A stretch of 56,854 bases of DNA from an uncultured Lachnospiraceae bacterium (GTDB taxonomy: Bacteria > Bacillota > Clostridia > Lachnospirales > Lachnospiraceae). Positions 1-8,829 of the stretch are shown here, in pieces. A program made the position numbers and the translations under genes. The number at the start of each line of letters is the position of its first letter. The first letter of the stretch is position 1. Below the pieces are notes generated by a model. It made no database searches. It saw only the letters and a list, made by a program, of their open reading frames with translations, and was not told the DNA's origin. The stretch covers positions 3,914 to 60,767 of the forward strand of contig CAJTJZ010000020.1 of the NCBI GenBank assembly GCA_910576895.1, in the 5' to 3' direction.

Positions 1-389
1 TAAAACGATATGAGTTAGAAAATGTAGTAGAAATGCTTGGATTTCGTGAAGATATTGATGATTTGTGGAAACAAGCAGATATTTGTGTAGTATGTTCACG
101 ATTTGAAGCATTTGGAAGAGTAACTGTGGAGGCAATGCTTTCAGGCTGTCTTGTTATAGGAACTGACAGGGGAGGAACAATAGAATTAATTCAAGATGGT
201 GTTACAGGATATTTATATCCTTATGGAGAAGTTGATATTTTAAAAAAGAAAATTTTGGAAGCATTAGAAAGAAAAGAGGAAGCAAGAAAAGTTGCCAAGT
301 TAGGAAGAAAATATGCAAAGGAACATTTTGATTCTAAAGTAAATGCAGAAAATATTAAAAAAATTTATATAAAGGCTTGTAAAAAATAG
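1..389 (+). CDS. Glycosyltransferase family 4, C-terminal part (5' end outside window)
   Basis: The frame is already open at base 3, so the start lies upstream of the window; about 128 residues are visible. They form the C-terminal, nucleotide-sugar-binding half of a GT-B fold enzyme. The E-x7-E signature of retaining GT4 enzymes is present (EAFGRVTVE), followed by the usual A-M-L-S-G-C-x-V-I-G-T stretch and the G-x-T-G-Y-L loop. GT4 enzymes transfer a sugar from a nucleotide donor to a lipid-linked glycan at the inner face of the membrane. It is followed 34 bp later by a licD-family gene in the same direction, so a role in surface polysaccharide assembly is likely. Donor and acceptor cannot be told. 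Confidence 0.88.
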   Translation, partial: KRYELENVVEMLGFREDIDDLWKQADICVVCSRFEAFGRVTVEAMLSGCLVIGTDRGGTIELIQDGVTGYLYPYGEVDILKKKILEALERKEEARKVAKLGRKYAKEHFDSKVNAENIKKIYIKACKK

Positions 390-423
390 ATATTAATAAA
401 AAGATGAAAAGGAGTTTATGTTA

Positions 424-1227
424 ATGGAAAAACTAACTTTAGAAGAGATACAAAAGATAGAACTAGAGCTTTTAATAGAATTAAATAAAATTTGCAAAAA
501 AAATAATTTACATTATACTTTGGCAGGTGGAACATTACTTGGAGCTATTAGACATCAAGGGTTTATACCATGGGATGATGATATTGATGTTTGTATGCCA
601 AGGGAGGATTATGAAAAATTTGCAATTTTTATGAAAAAAAATTATAAAAATTCATATATTCAATGTCTATTTTTAGAAGATACTTCATTTCCTTTTATAA
701 AGATGATTGATACAAGAATAAAGATAAAAGGCGATATATGGGATCAGGCAAGAAAAATGAAATATATTTGGATTGATATTCTTCCAGTAGATGGTTTGCC
801 AAGCAAGAAAAAAAAAGTAAAGGAAATTTATAAAAAAGCTTACGGATATCGCAATCAGCAAATTTATGCAATAGGTGTACATAAAGGTATAGCTAAAAGC
901 GAAATTACAAGAAAGATAAAAAAATTATTAAGACCATATTATAAAAAATTTGATCATTATTATTGGGGAAGAAAATTAAATAAGTTGGGTAAACAATATA
1001 AAGTAAAAGATTGTAAGTATGTTGGTATTGTTACATGGGGATTGTATGGGGTAGGAGAACGTATGCCAAAATCGGGATATCTTAATACAGTTGAAGTAAA
1101 TTTTGAGGGTTATAAATTTCCTGCACCTAAGTGTTGGGATTTTTATTTAAAAGGAATTTATGGGGATTATATGGAATTGCCACCCATGGAAAAGAGAATG
1201 AAACATAATATTCAGGCATATAAGTAA
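424..1227 (+). CDS. LicD family phosphotransferase
   Basis: LicD proteins attach phosphate-linked groups (phosphocholine in pneumococcal teichoic acids, other phospho-alcohols elsewhere) to cell-surface glycans, using CDP-activated donors. The signature is clear: the N-terminal LAGGTLLGAIRH segment, then PWDDDIDV with its acidic cluster, then a P-x-E-D-Y-E-x-F motif. Two ATGs are possible, at 418 and 424; the GGAG at 411-414 is only 3 nt from the first but 9 nt from the second, so 424 is preferred. No signal peptide is seen. It sits directly before a cytidylyltransferase and an SDR, which could supply its CDP-linked donor. The group transferred is unknown. Confidence 0.9.
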   Translation: MEKLTLEEIQKIELELLIELNKICKKNNLHYTLAGGTLLGAIRHQGFIPWDDDIDVCMPREDYEKFAIFMKKNYKNSYIQCLFLEDTSFPFIKMIDTRIKIKGDIWDQARKMKYIWIDILPVDGLPSKKKKVKEIYKKAYGYRNQQIYAIGVHKGIAKSEITRKIKKLLRPYYKKFDHYYWGRKLNKLGKQYKVKDCKYVGIVTWGLYGVGERMPKSGYLNTVEVNFEGYKFPAPKCWDFYLKGIYGDYMELPPMEKRMKHNIQAYK

Positions 1228-1268
1228 TGTATTTAAATATTAGAAATTAGATTTATTGGAGGAATTTT

Positions 1269-1985
1269 ATGAATGTGGCGATAATTATTGCAGGTGGTTC
1301 TGGTCATAGAATGGGACAAGACATTCCAAAGCAATTTATTAATGTTTATGATAAACCAGTTTTAATTTATACTTTAGAAAGTTTTCAAAAACACCCAAAG
1401 ATTGATATGATTGAGGTAGTTTGTATTGATGGTTGGCATGAAATTGTTTGGGCATATGCAAAGCAGTTTAATATTACAAAATTAAATTGGGTTATATCTG
1501 GTGGAGAAACAGTACAAGAATCTATATGTAATGGTGTTTATAATTTAGAAAATCAATGTGAAGAAGATGATATTATAATTATTCATGATGGTATACGTCC
1601 ATTAGTAGATGAAACAGTTCTTTCAGATGTAATGATTAAGTGTCAAAAATATGGAAATGCTGTTACATCACTTCCATATAATGAACAGATTTTTGTTATG
1701 GATGATGAAATTTCGACAACGAAATATATTGCAAGAGAGACTTTACGTAGAGTATCAACTCCTCAAGCTTATAAATTTGGAAAACTTTTTCGGGCATATC
1801 ATGAAGCATTTGAAAAGAAGATTGGTATTTATGGTTCATCTTATACCAATACTATGATGGTGGAATTAGGAGAACGTATTTATTTTGCAGCAGGTTCAGA
1901 TAAAAATATAAAATTGACAACAAAAGATGATTTGGAATTATTTAAAGCACATTTAAAACTAGAACAGGATTCATGGTTGAAATAG
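1269..1985 (+). CDS. IspD/TarI-like cytidylyltransferase
   Basis: This family transfers CMP from CTP to a sugar-alcohol phosphate, as IspD does for methylerythritol phosphate and TarI for ribitol 5-phosphate. The nucleotide-binding loop IIAGGSGHRMG followed by PKQF is intact at residues 5-22, and HDGIRPLV, STPQAY and SDKNIKLTT further on match the family. Length (238 aa) is normal. The start has a good ribosome-binding site (TGGAGG). Because it lies between licD and an SDR in a glycan cluster and not in an isoprenoid context, making a CDP-polyol for the polysaccharide is more likely than isoprenoid synthesis. The substrate is inferred from neighbours only. Confidence 0.82.
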   Translation: MNVAIIIAGGSGHRMGQDIPKQFINVYDKPVLIYTLESFQKHPKIDMIEVVCIDGWHEIVWAYAKQFNITKLNWVISGGETVQESICNGVYNLENQCEEDDIIIIHDGIRPLVDETVLSDVMIKCQKYGNAVTSLPYNEQIFVMDDEISTTKYIARETLRRVSTPQAYKFGKLFRAYHEAFEKKIGIYGSSYTNTMMVELGERIYFAAGSDKNIKLTTKDDLELFKAHLKLEQDSWLK

Positions 1986-1998
1986 GAAGGAAATTAAA

Positions 1999-3081
1999 AT
2001 GGAATTATTACAAAATAAATTGTATATAGAAGATATTAAACAAGTTTCGGAAAGTCAGCTTCCATGGGAAAAACTAGAAGGAAAAACGATTTTAATTTCT
2101 GGAGCTTCTGGAATGATAGGTAGCTTTCTTATTGATGTACTTATGTATAAAAATAAAGTAGATCATATCAATTGTAAAATTTGTGCATTAGGAAGGAGCG
2201 AAAAGAAAGCTAAGCAGCGTTTTTTTAATTATTGGAAACAGGAAGGATTTAATTTTTTTTCTTTTGATATTGTTAAGAAACCATTGAATAAAAATGAAAT
2301 TGGTAAAGCAGATTTTATAATTCATGCTGCGAGCAATACACATCCTATTGCTTATTCTACTGATCCAATAGGTACAATTACTACTAATGTTATAGGCACA
2401 TATCATTTACTTGAATTTGCAAATAAATATTGTACAGAGCGTTTTGCTTTTTTATCTTCTAATGAAATTTATGGTGAGAATCGTGGAGATGTAGAAACTT
2501 TTTCAGAAGATTATTGTGGTTATATAAATTCTAATACATTGCGTGCAGGATATCCTGAGAGTAAGCGTTGTGGAGAAGCTTTATGCCAAGCATATATTAA
2601 ACAAAAAGGACTAGATATTGTAATTCCAAGATTAACTCGAAGTTATGGACCTACTATGTTGATGTCGGATACAAAAGCAATTTCTCAATTTATAAAAAAA
2701 AGTATTGCAAAAGAAAACATTGTATTGAAAAGTGATGGAACACAATTTTATTCTTATACTTATATGGCAGATGCTGTAACAGGATTATTAACAATATTAT
2801 TAAAAGGAAAAAATGGAGAAGCATATAATATTGCAGATACTCATTCAGATATTATGCTGAAAGATTTAGCTGAAATTATTGCTAAATGGTCAGGAATGAA
2901 AGTGGTATATGATTTACCAAGTGAAACAGAAAAAGAAGGATTTAGTAAGGCAACAAAGGCAAGATTAAATGCTAATAAGTTGAAAATGCTGGGGTGGAGA
3001 GCACAATATAATATTTATAGTGGAATAGAAAGGACATTACAAATATTAAAAGAGATGGGGGCTGATAGAATTGGGAGATAA
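1999..3081 (+). CDS. NAD-dependent epimerase/dehydratase (extended SDR)
   Basis: This is an extended short-chain dehydrogenase/reductase, the group that epimerises, dehydrates or decarboxylates nucleotide sugars. The Rossmann glycine motif GASGMIG (residues 35-41), the SS pair before NEIYG (about 153) and the catalytic Y-x-x-x-K (Y185 and K189 in YPESKR) are all present. The fold resembles UDP-glucuronate decarboxylases. It begins 13 nt after the cytidylyltransferase and overlaps the next gene by 11 nt, so these are translated as one operon. Together with the cytidylyltransferase it may modify a CDP-linked sugar or polyol. The precise reaction is not evident. Confidence 0.85.
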   Translation: MELLQNKLYIEDIKQVSESQLPWEKLEGKTILISGASGMIGSFLIDVLMYKNKVDHINCKICALGRSEKKAKQRFFNYWKQEGFNFFSFDIVKKPLNKNEIGKADFIIHAASNTHPIAYSTDPIGTITTNVIGTYHLLEFANKYCTERFAFLSSNEIYGENRGDVETFSEDYCGYINSNTLRAGYPESKRCGEALCQAYIKQKGLDIVIPRLTRSYGPTMLMSDTKAISQFIKKSIAKENIVLKSDGTQFYSYTYMADAVTGLLTILLKGKNGEAYNIADTHSDIMLKDLAEIIAKWSGMKVVYDLPSETEKEGFSKATKARLNANKLKMLGWRAQYNIYSGIERTLQILKEMGADRIGR

Positions 3082-4156
3082 TCAAGAAGTTTTAAAGGAA
3101 TCGATAGATATTAGTGTCATTGTTTCGGTATATAATACATTAAAATCAGCTTTTATTGATTGTATGGATAGTATTATATGTCAGGATTTTAAGAACTTTG
3201 AAGTAATTGTTATAGATGATGGAAGCGATAAGTTATGTGCAAATTATATTGATGAATATGTAAAAAAATATAGAAATATTAGAATATATCATCAAAATAA
3301 CCGTGGAGTTTCTGCTGCAAGAAATTTTGGTATGAATGTTGCTAAAGGAAGTTATATTATGTTTGTAGATGCAGATGATATAATTTTTCCGCAAGTCCTA
3401 AAAAGAGCATTTTGGCTTGCAAAAGAATATCATGCAGATATAATTGCTGGTGGTGTAAAAGTTGTTAAAGAGGAAGAAAGAAAAAAAATAAAAGAACAAT
3501 TAAATAAAAAGAAATTAAGAAATAAAATAGAAGAAGGGGATATAAAGCTTTTAAAAAGGCATATGATTGATTTATCTATTAAGAAATATAAAAATTTTGA
3601 TGGGGGTGCATATATTAGCAGAGGATGCTGCTCTAAATTAATAAAAACTGAAATTGCAAAAACAATTTTATTTGATAAAAGACTTCCTATAGGAGAGGAT
3701 GATATTTGGAATTTAGTATTATTGTTAAAAAATCCTAAAATAATTCTTGATTTTCAAGCTTGGTATTGTTATATAAAAAATGAACTTTCTGCAACTTCTT
3801 GTTATAGAAAAAATATTATTCATGAAGTACAATTAGAACTTTCTATTCTTTTTTCTTATGTAGATAAGAAAAATATGAAAGAAAAGAAAAGTTATTATAA
3901 TAGAGTTTTGGAAGAAACTAATCGTATATTTTATAATTATTTATGGCATCCTCTATGTCCAATGAGTATAAGAGAAAAAATAAAAATTTTAAGAATAACT
4001 TTTCATAAAAGACCATGGAAAGATTTATCTAAAAAAGAAATATCTTCTATGTTCTCTGTAGAAATAAGAAGATGGATTTTTCTTTGTAGAACGGGTTGGA
4101 TTGTTCCCTATTGGTCAGTAAAACAATGGATTATAGGAAAGAAGCATAATAAATAA
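3071..4156 (+). CDS. Glycosyltransferase family 2 (GT-A)
   Basis: GT2 enzymes are inverting transferases that add sugars to the growing repeat unit on undecaprenyl phosphate. The N-terminal beta strand ISVIVSVYN, the DDGS loop, NRGVSAARNFG and the metal-binding motif FVDADD (DxD region) are all present in order. The start is TTG at 3071, overlapping the SDR by 11 nt, with a G-rich stretch (AGATGGGGG) just upstream; no in-frame ATG precedes the ISVIVSVYN strand, so the TTG is credible. The C-terminal third is rich in Lys and Tyr and not diagnostic. Donor and acceptor are unknown. Confidence 0.88.
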   Translation: MGDNQEVLKESIDISVIVSVYNTLKSAFIDCMDSIICQDFKNFEVIVIDDGSDKLCANYIDEYVKKYRNIRIYHQNNRGVSAARNFGMNVAKGSYIMFVDADDIIFPQVLKRAFWLAKEYHADIIAGGVKVVKEEERKKIKEQLNKKKLRNKIEEGDIKLLKRHMIDLSIKKYKNFDGGAYISRGCCSKLIKTEIAKTILFDKRLPIGEDDIWNLVLLLKNPKIILDFQAWYCYIKNELSATSCYRKNIIHEVQLELSILFSYVDKKNMKEKKSYYNRVLEETNRIFYNYLWHPLCPMSIREKIKILRITFHKRPWKDLSKKEISSMFSVEIRRWIFLCRTGWIVPYWSVKQWIIGKKHNK

Positions 4157-4173
4157 TATATTTTGAGGTAATT

Positions 4174-5325
4174 ATGAAAGAAAAAATGATACGTGATGAT
4201 ATGATGTTTTTTACAGCATATATATTATATCTTGTAGTAGGTGCAATTAAACATACACAATTATTGAATGTAATGCCAATGACAGGGATACTTGAATTAG
4301 TAAGGATTGGAGCTGTATCAGTAGTATGTATAAAAATCATTTTAAGTAAAGAATATACTAGTAGGCAAGTAACAATTTTTTGTTTTTTTGTTTTTATTGT
4401 TTTTATCTCATGTATGTATAGTAAAAATTTTGAATTATTTTATTTTATTTGTTTTGTATTTGGAATAAAAGATGTTTCTTATTCTAAGGTACTCCAAGTG
4501 ACATTTGCTATTCATATGATTGTTATTGGAATGGTTGTAGTAAGTGTATGGACGGGAATTATATCAAATGAAGCAATGGGAGCTGTTGTTTGGTCTGAGA
4601 CTATGATAAGTGATGAATTTATAGAAAGAAATACATTGGGCTTTGTACACCCTAATACAGCTAGTGCTGTTGTTTTTTTTACCACAATAATATATATATG
4701 TATGAGAAATACTTGTTCTTTTTTAGAATTCATAATAAGTTTTGGGATTAATTTTATGGTATATCAAAAAACTGGTTCAAGAACTTGTTTTATAATTATT
4801 ATTATATTTTTACCGTTAATGTATTGGTTTGCTAATAAGAAAACATTTCATAAATATTGGCAAGTTCTTTTTACAGTAGCACCCATTATAATTATTTTAG
4901 TAGCAATTTTAATGCAAATATATTATGATCCAAATAATGAGTTTTTTGTTGAGATAAATTCTTTACTTTCATCAAGATTACAATTAGGGCATCAGGGCTT
5001 TTTGGATTATGGTATTACTTTATTTGGGCAGAGTATACTTTGGATATCAGATTGGAATAATGAGTATGGACTTCCATATAATTATGTGGATAGTGCTTAT
5101 ATGAGAATTTTATTAGAAAATGGTATTATAGTGTATATATTTTTATGTATTTTCATTGTAATAACGATGTATTATTTAGCAAAAAAGAAAAAGGGAATGC
5201 TTTGTATTGCTTTTTTGGCATTACTTGTTCATAGTATGGTGGAAATGTCTGTATATGTTATTTCATGGTCGCCATTTTGTTTATTGATGGGACAAATGGC
5301 AATATTGGATAATAATAAGGAATAA
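4174..5325 (+). CDS. Wzy-like polysaccharide polymerase (multi-pass membrane protein)
   Basis: A very hydrophobic 383-aa protein with about ten predicted membrane segments and a longer polar loop near residues 255-310 that carries SLLSSRLQLG and a following FGQSI-type segment, as in EpsG/Wzy and O-antigen-ligase-like polymerases. Such proteins join lipid-linked repeat units on the outer face of the membrane. Sequence conservation in this class is poor, so the call rests on topology, size and its place between a GT2 and a flippase. Local base composition is extremely AT-rich (about 15% GC in the 60 bases from 4381), consistent with a transferred cassette. Confidence 0.75.
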   Translation: MKEKMIRDDMMFFTAYILYLVVGAIKHTQLLNVMPMTGILELVRIGAVSVVCIKIILSKEYTSRQVTIFCFFVFIVFISCMYSKNFELFYFICFVFGIKDVSYSKVLQVTFAIHMIVIGMVVVSVWTGIISNEAMGAVVWSETMISDEFIERNTLGFVHPNTASAVVFFTTIIYICMRNTCSFLEFIISFGINFMVYQKTGSRTCFIIIIIFLPLMYWFANKKTFHKYWQVLFTVAPIIIILVAILMQIYYDPNNEFFVEINSLLSSRLQLGHQGFLDYGITLFGQSILWISDWNNEYGLPYNYVDSAYMRILLENGIIVYIFLCIFIVITMYYLAKKKKGMLCIAFLALLVHSMVEMSVYVISWSPFCLLMGQMAILDNNKE

Positions 5326-5329
5326 AAGA

Positions 5330-6847
5330 ATGCAAAATAAAAGGAAAGGTATTTATAATATTGTTTTTGGTCTTATAGGACAAATGATTATTATTTGCCT
5401 TGGTGTTTTGATACCAAGATTAGTTTTAGTTCAATATGGTTCTGAGATTAATGGACTTTTAAATGCAGTAACTCAAATATTTATGTATGCATCCTTATTA
5501 GAAGCAGGTGTTGGAACAGCTTCTATGCAGGCATTATATAAACCAATTGCAGAAAATAATCAAGATGAAATTAATAGAATTTTATCGGCAACAAATCATT
5601 ATTATAAGAAAACAAGTTTTATATATTTTTTTGTAGTAATTTTTTTTGCTATTACATATCCATTTTTTGTAAAAAGTGAAATATCAAGAATAACGATATT
5701 TTTTGTATTTTTTTTCGTGGGTATGGGAAATGTTATAAATTTTGGTATTCAGGCAAAATTTCGTTTATATTTAGAAGCAGAGGGGAAAAATTATATTCTT
5801 ATTTCTGTGAATACTTGTGTTTATGTACTACAAAATATAGTAAAAGTAATTCTTTTCTGTAATGGTGCATCTATTGTTATTGTGCAGGCAGCAGCATTTA
5901 TGATTAGTTTTGCTCAAGTAATTTTAATTGTATTTTATATAAAAAAGAGGTATGCGTGGCTCAATGTTAATACAGAACCAAATTATGAAGCAATTAGTGA
6001 AAAAAATTCTGTTTTGGTACATCAAATTTCTACATTGATATTTTCAAATACAGATGTTTTAATTCTTAGTATTTTTTTAGGGTTAAAAGTTGTTAGTATT
6101 TATTCTATGTATAATTTAATTATAACATATGTAAATAATTTAATTAATCAGGTGAATAGTGGTTTTCGGTTTAAACTGGGACAAACATATGCTGTGGATA
6201 AAGTTTCTTATGAAAAGTATCATAATATGTTTGAAGTAGGAAATATGATTCTTGTATTTTCATGTTTTACTTTAGTATATGTTTTGATTTTACCATTTAT
6301 GAAACTATATACAGCAGGAGTTAGCGATACTAATTATATTGATCAAAAGCTTCCCATTTTATTTGTAATTATTCAGCTTTTATCTAATGGAAGATCATCT
6401 TCTTCCAATTTGATTAGTTTTGCAGGACATTTTAAGAGTACAAAATGGCGTGCAATTATAGAATCAGCAATTAATCTTATTGTATCATTAATTTGTGTAC
6501 AATATTTTGGTATTTATGGGGTATTATTTGGAACAATTGCTGCTTTATTATATCGATCAAATGATATGATTTTATATACTCATAAATATATATTACATAA
6601 ATCTCCTAAAATTACTTATCGAAGATGGGGATTGTCATTTTTATCATTTTTAATTTGTGTTTTTTTAATACAAAAAATATCAATAGAATTAGATAGTTAT
6701 TTAAAGTTATTTTTTTATGGTGGAATCTATATGGTTGGGATTTTAATTATATATATTTTGATTCAAAGTATCTTTGAAAAAGAGGTATTTCAAAACTATT
6801 GGTATTATATAAAAGAAATTATTGTTAAAATAAAAGAAAAATTTTAA
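5330..6847 (+). CDS. Oligosaccharide flippase (Wzx/MATE-like superfamily)
   Basis: A 505-aa membrane protein with about 12-14 hydrophobic helices, no signal peptide, and the N-terminal arrangement of polysaccharide flippases (GQMIIICLGVLIPRLVLVQYGSE, then an EAGVGTASM segment). These proteins move undecaprenyl-linked repeat units across the membrane. The start lies 4 nt after the stop of the polymerase, with AAGGA inside the end of that gene, so the two are coupled. With the polymerase and the Wzz-like gene that follows, this completes a Wzx/Wzy-dependent export set. Confidence 0.87.
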   Translation: MQNKRKGIYNIVFGLIGQMIIICLGVLIPRLVLVQYGSEINGLLNAVTQIFMYASLLEAGVGTASMQALYKPIAENNQDEINRILSATNHYYKKTSFIYFFVVIFFAITYPFFVKSEISRITIFFVFFFVGMGNVINFGIQAKFRLYLEAEGKNYILISVNTCVYVLQNIVKVILFCNGASIVIVQAAAFMISFAQVILIVFYIKKRYAWLNVNTEPNYEAISEKNSVLVHQISTLIFSNTDVLILSIFLGLKVVSIYSMYNLIITYVNNLINQVNSGFRFKLGQTYAVDKVSYEKYHNMFEVGNMILVFSCFTLVYVLILPFMKLYTAGVSDTNYIDQKLPILFVIIQLLSNGRSSSSNLISFAGHFKSTKWRAIIESAINLIVSLICVQYFGIYGVLFGTIAALLYRSNDMILYTHKYILHKSPKITYRRWGLSFLSFLICVFLIQKISIELDSYLKLFFYGGIYMVGILIIYILIQSIFEKEVFQNYWYYIKEIIVKIKEKF

Positions 6848-6880
6848 AATATTTTTAATTTATAGAAAGGAAAGAATATT

Positions 6881-8308
6881 ATGGAAACAGTAAGAAGAAG
6901 TATTAATACTAGGCATCTTTTTTTAAAAGTAATGGAAAGGTGGAAATTAATTTTAATTGCAGCAGTTATTGGTTGCATTGCGGGAACAGGGTATGCTATG
7001 TTAAAACAGAAAACGGAAAATAAGAAATTACAGCAAGGACAAAAACTGGTTATGACAGAAATTACAGTAACAGAGGAAGAATTTGCAAATGTTTATTCTA
7101 TGGCATCAGCATATGATTCCATACAAGCTCAAAAAGATTATAGTAAACAAAATATTTGGATGAAATGTCAAAATTTTATAAAAGGAACAGCAAAAGCTGT
7201 ATATCAAATTCAGGCAGAGACAGATTTAGAAAAAAGTCAGATTGCTACATTATATACAGATATTCTTGCAAATAATGAAACTTATAATGAACTAGCTTCA
7301 CAAGAAGGAATGCGAGTAGAGTATTTAAGAGAAGGAATTGCTTATTCTGTACCAGCGGGTGGCATTTTAAGATTAGAGATAATCTCTTATTCTAAAGAGA
7401 AAGCACAAGAATGGTTAGATCAAATTGAGAAAATTCTTAAGATGCAAAAGAAGGGATTGGAGAAAGAAACAGGAATTTCTTTTCGTATCAAAAAAGTATA
7501 TAAGAATAATATAGAGGTATTTGATAGTGGAATAGCAGATAGACAAAGAGCATCTATGACAAATATAACAACAGCACAGACAAATTATGATAATGCAGTG
7601 GCAGCATTACCTTATAACCAGAAATATTATTTAGAGTGTTACTTACAATCAAGAAATGATGAAAATTATGTAAAAGGGCAGTCATTTCAAAGAGAAATTC
7701 CAGTAGAAAAACCAGTAGAAGAAACAACAACAGCAGGAGGAACTCCAATAGAAGAAGAAGTTCCATTAACAGAAGAAGAAAGAGAGGAACTTTTTCAAAA
7801 AAGGTTAAAAACAGATAGAGTATTGGGAGCTATTCTTGGGGGATTTGCAGTATGTTTATTTTTTATATTAAAGTATGTGTATTCACCGATTCTCATGAAC
7901 ACAGAAGAATTGAGTATGATGTATGGTCTGCCTATTTTGGGAGGGATAAATGTATCAAAGAAAGGAAAGAAAAAAGAAAATAAAGATATAGATAATATAG
8001 AAGAATATAGAAAAATTATTGCTAGAATTGGTATTCAAGATGTAAGAGGAGAAAAAATTTATATAACAGGTACACAAGTGAATGAGTCTTATATGGAATT
8101 ATTGGTACAGGAAGGGAAAAAACAGGATATTTTATTTATTTCAGGTAAAAATTTTATGGAAAATTCTAATGCAATGATTGAATTAAGAGATTGTGATTCT
8201 GTAATTTTTTTGGAAAAAGAGGGAATATCAAAGTATGCAGAAATAGAAGAAGAATTAAAAATATGCAAGGAAAGTAATAAAAAAATTATAGGTGTTGTTA
8301 TGGTATGA
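6881..8308 (+). CDS. Wzz-like chain-length determinant with a P-loop-less kinase-like C-terminal domain
   Basis: The protein has a short cytoplasmic start, a first membrane helix at about 22-42, a large external domain, a Pro/Glu/Thr-rich segment (about 270-305), and a second helix at about 313-332. This is the layout of polysaccharide co-polymerases that set chain length. After the second helix comes a domain of about 140 residues with the order expected of a CpsD/Wzc-type tyrosine kinase: an MMYGLPILGGI junction, a beta strand where Walker A should be (KIYITGTQ), a DCDSVIFLEKEG strand and a final KKIIGVVMV. Walker A lysine and Walker B are missing, and there is no terminal Tyr cluster. The domain therefore cannot be expected to bind ATP in the usual way. 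Confidence 0.8.
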   Translation: METVRRSINTRHLFLKVMERWKLILIAAVIGCIAGTGYAMLKQKTENKKLQQGQKLVMTEITVTEEEFANVYSMASAYDSIQAQKDYSKQNIWMKCQNFIKGTAKAVYQIQAETDLEKSQIATLYTDILANNETYNELASQEGMRVEYLREGIAYSVPAGGILRLEIISYSKEKAQEWLDQIEKILKMQKKGLEKETGISFRIKKVYKNNIEVFDSGIADRQRASMTNITTAQTNYDNAVAALPYNQKYYLECYLQSRNDENYVKGQSFQREIPVEKPVEETTTAGGTPIEEEVPLTEEEREELFQKRLKTDRVLGAILGGFAVCLFFILKYVYSPILMNTEELSMMYGLPILGGINVSKKGKKKENKDIDNIEEYRKIIARIGIQDVRGEKIYITGTQVNESYMELLVQEGKKQDILFISGKNFMENSNAMIELRDCDSVIFLEKEGISKYAEIEEELKICKESNKKIIGVVMV

Positions 8309-8520
8309 TATTCAAACAGTATGTATTTTTATACTATAGTAAATTAAAAAGTTTAGGTAGTAGGGTACTTCCAGAAGCAACTATATATGTATATGACAAT
8401 AATTCAAATGATGGTTCTGATAAAATAGCAAAAAATGCAGGAGCAATAGTATCCTATGAATTTCAACAAGGAAAAGGTAATGTAATCCGTAGAATGTTTC
8501 AAGAGAAAAACGAAAGTTAG
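8305..8520 (+). pseudogene. Remnant of a DPM1-like GT2 glycosyltransferase
   Basis: The 71-codon frame contains only an internal piece of a polyprenyl-phosphate-type GT2. The stretch from LPEATIYVYDNNS to QQGKGNVIRRMF matches the family, which should start earlier with a VIPCYNE strand and continue into a DGDDTYP motif. Neither end is present in any of the three + frames nearby, so both sides have been deleted. The ATG overlaps the previous stop by 4 nt, which is probably chance. In related bacteria such GT2 genes stand next to gtrA, as here, which suggests the partner of the GtrA gene downstream has been lost. Confidence 0.75.
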
Positions 8521-8588
8521 AAAAGGATAATAAAATATTGTAATATTATTTTTAAAAATTTATAGCATGGTGATATTTAAAAAAATAA

Positions 8589-8783
8589 GGAGAAGAACGA
8601 AAGGAAAGCAGAAAAATAAAACAGATGGCAGTGGAAAAAGAGCGAAAGCTGGCAAAACAACAGGCATTAGATTCTGCTACAGTACTTATAAAAGAGGGTT
8701 TTCAACCAGAAAAAATTGTAGAATGTATTAAAAATCTTACTTTAGAAGATGTGATAAAACTTCAGGGAAAAGTTGATAAATAA
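8589..8783 (+). pseudogene. Tail of a PD-(D/E)XK-type transposase or nuclease (fragment)
   Basis: A frame open from 8589 to a TAA at 8781-8783 encodes a charged helix followed by ATVLIKEGFQPEKI and a T-L-E-D-V-I-K-L end. The first ATG is at 8625, giving 52 residues, but no ribosome-binding site lies at a normal distance. This helical tail, with a G-F/M-x-x-E-K-I-x-E-x segment, resembles the C-terminus of Rpn/PD-(D/E)XK family transposases that are common in Lachnospiraceae. Nothing of the nuclease core is present. It is best treated as mobile-element debris; the family assignment comes from pattern memory and is tentative. Confidence 0.45.
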
Positions 8784-8829
8784 TAAAGCATATTAAAACG
8801 GTTTGCTATACTAAAGGAGATAAGAATTT

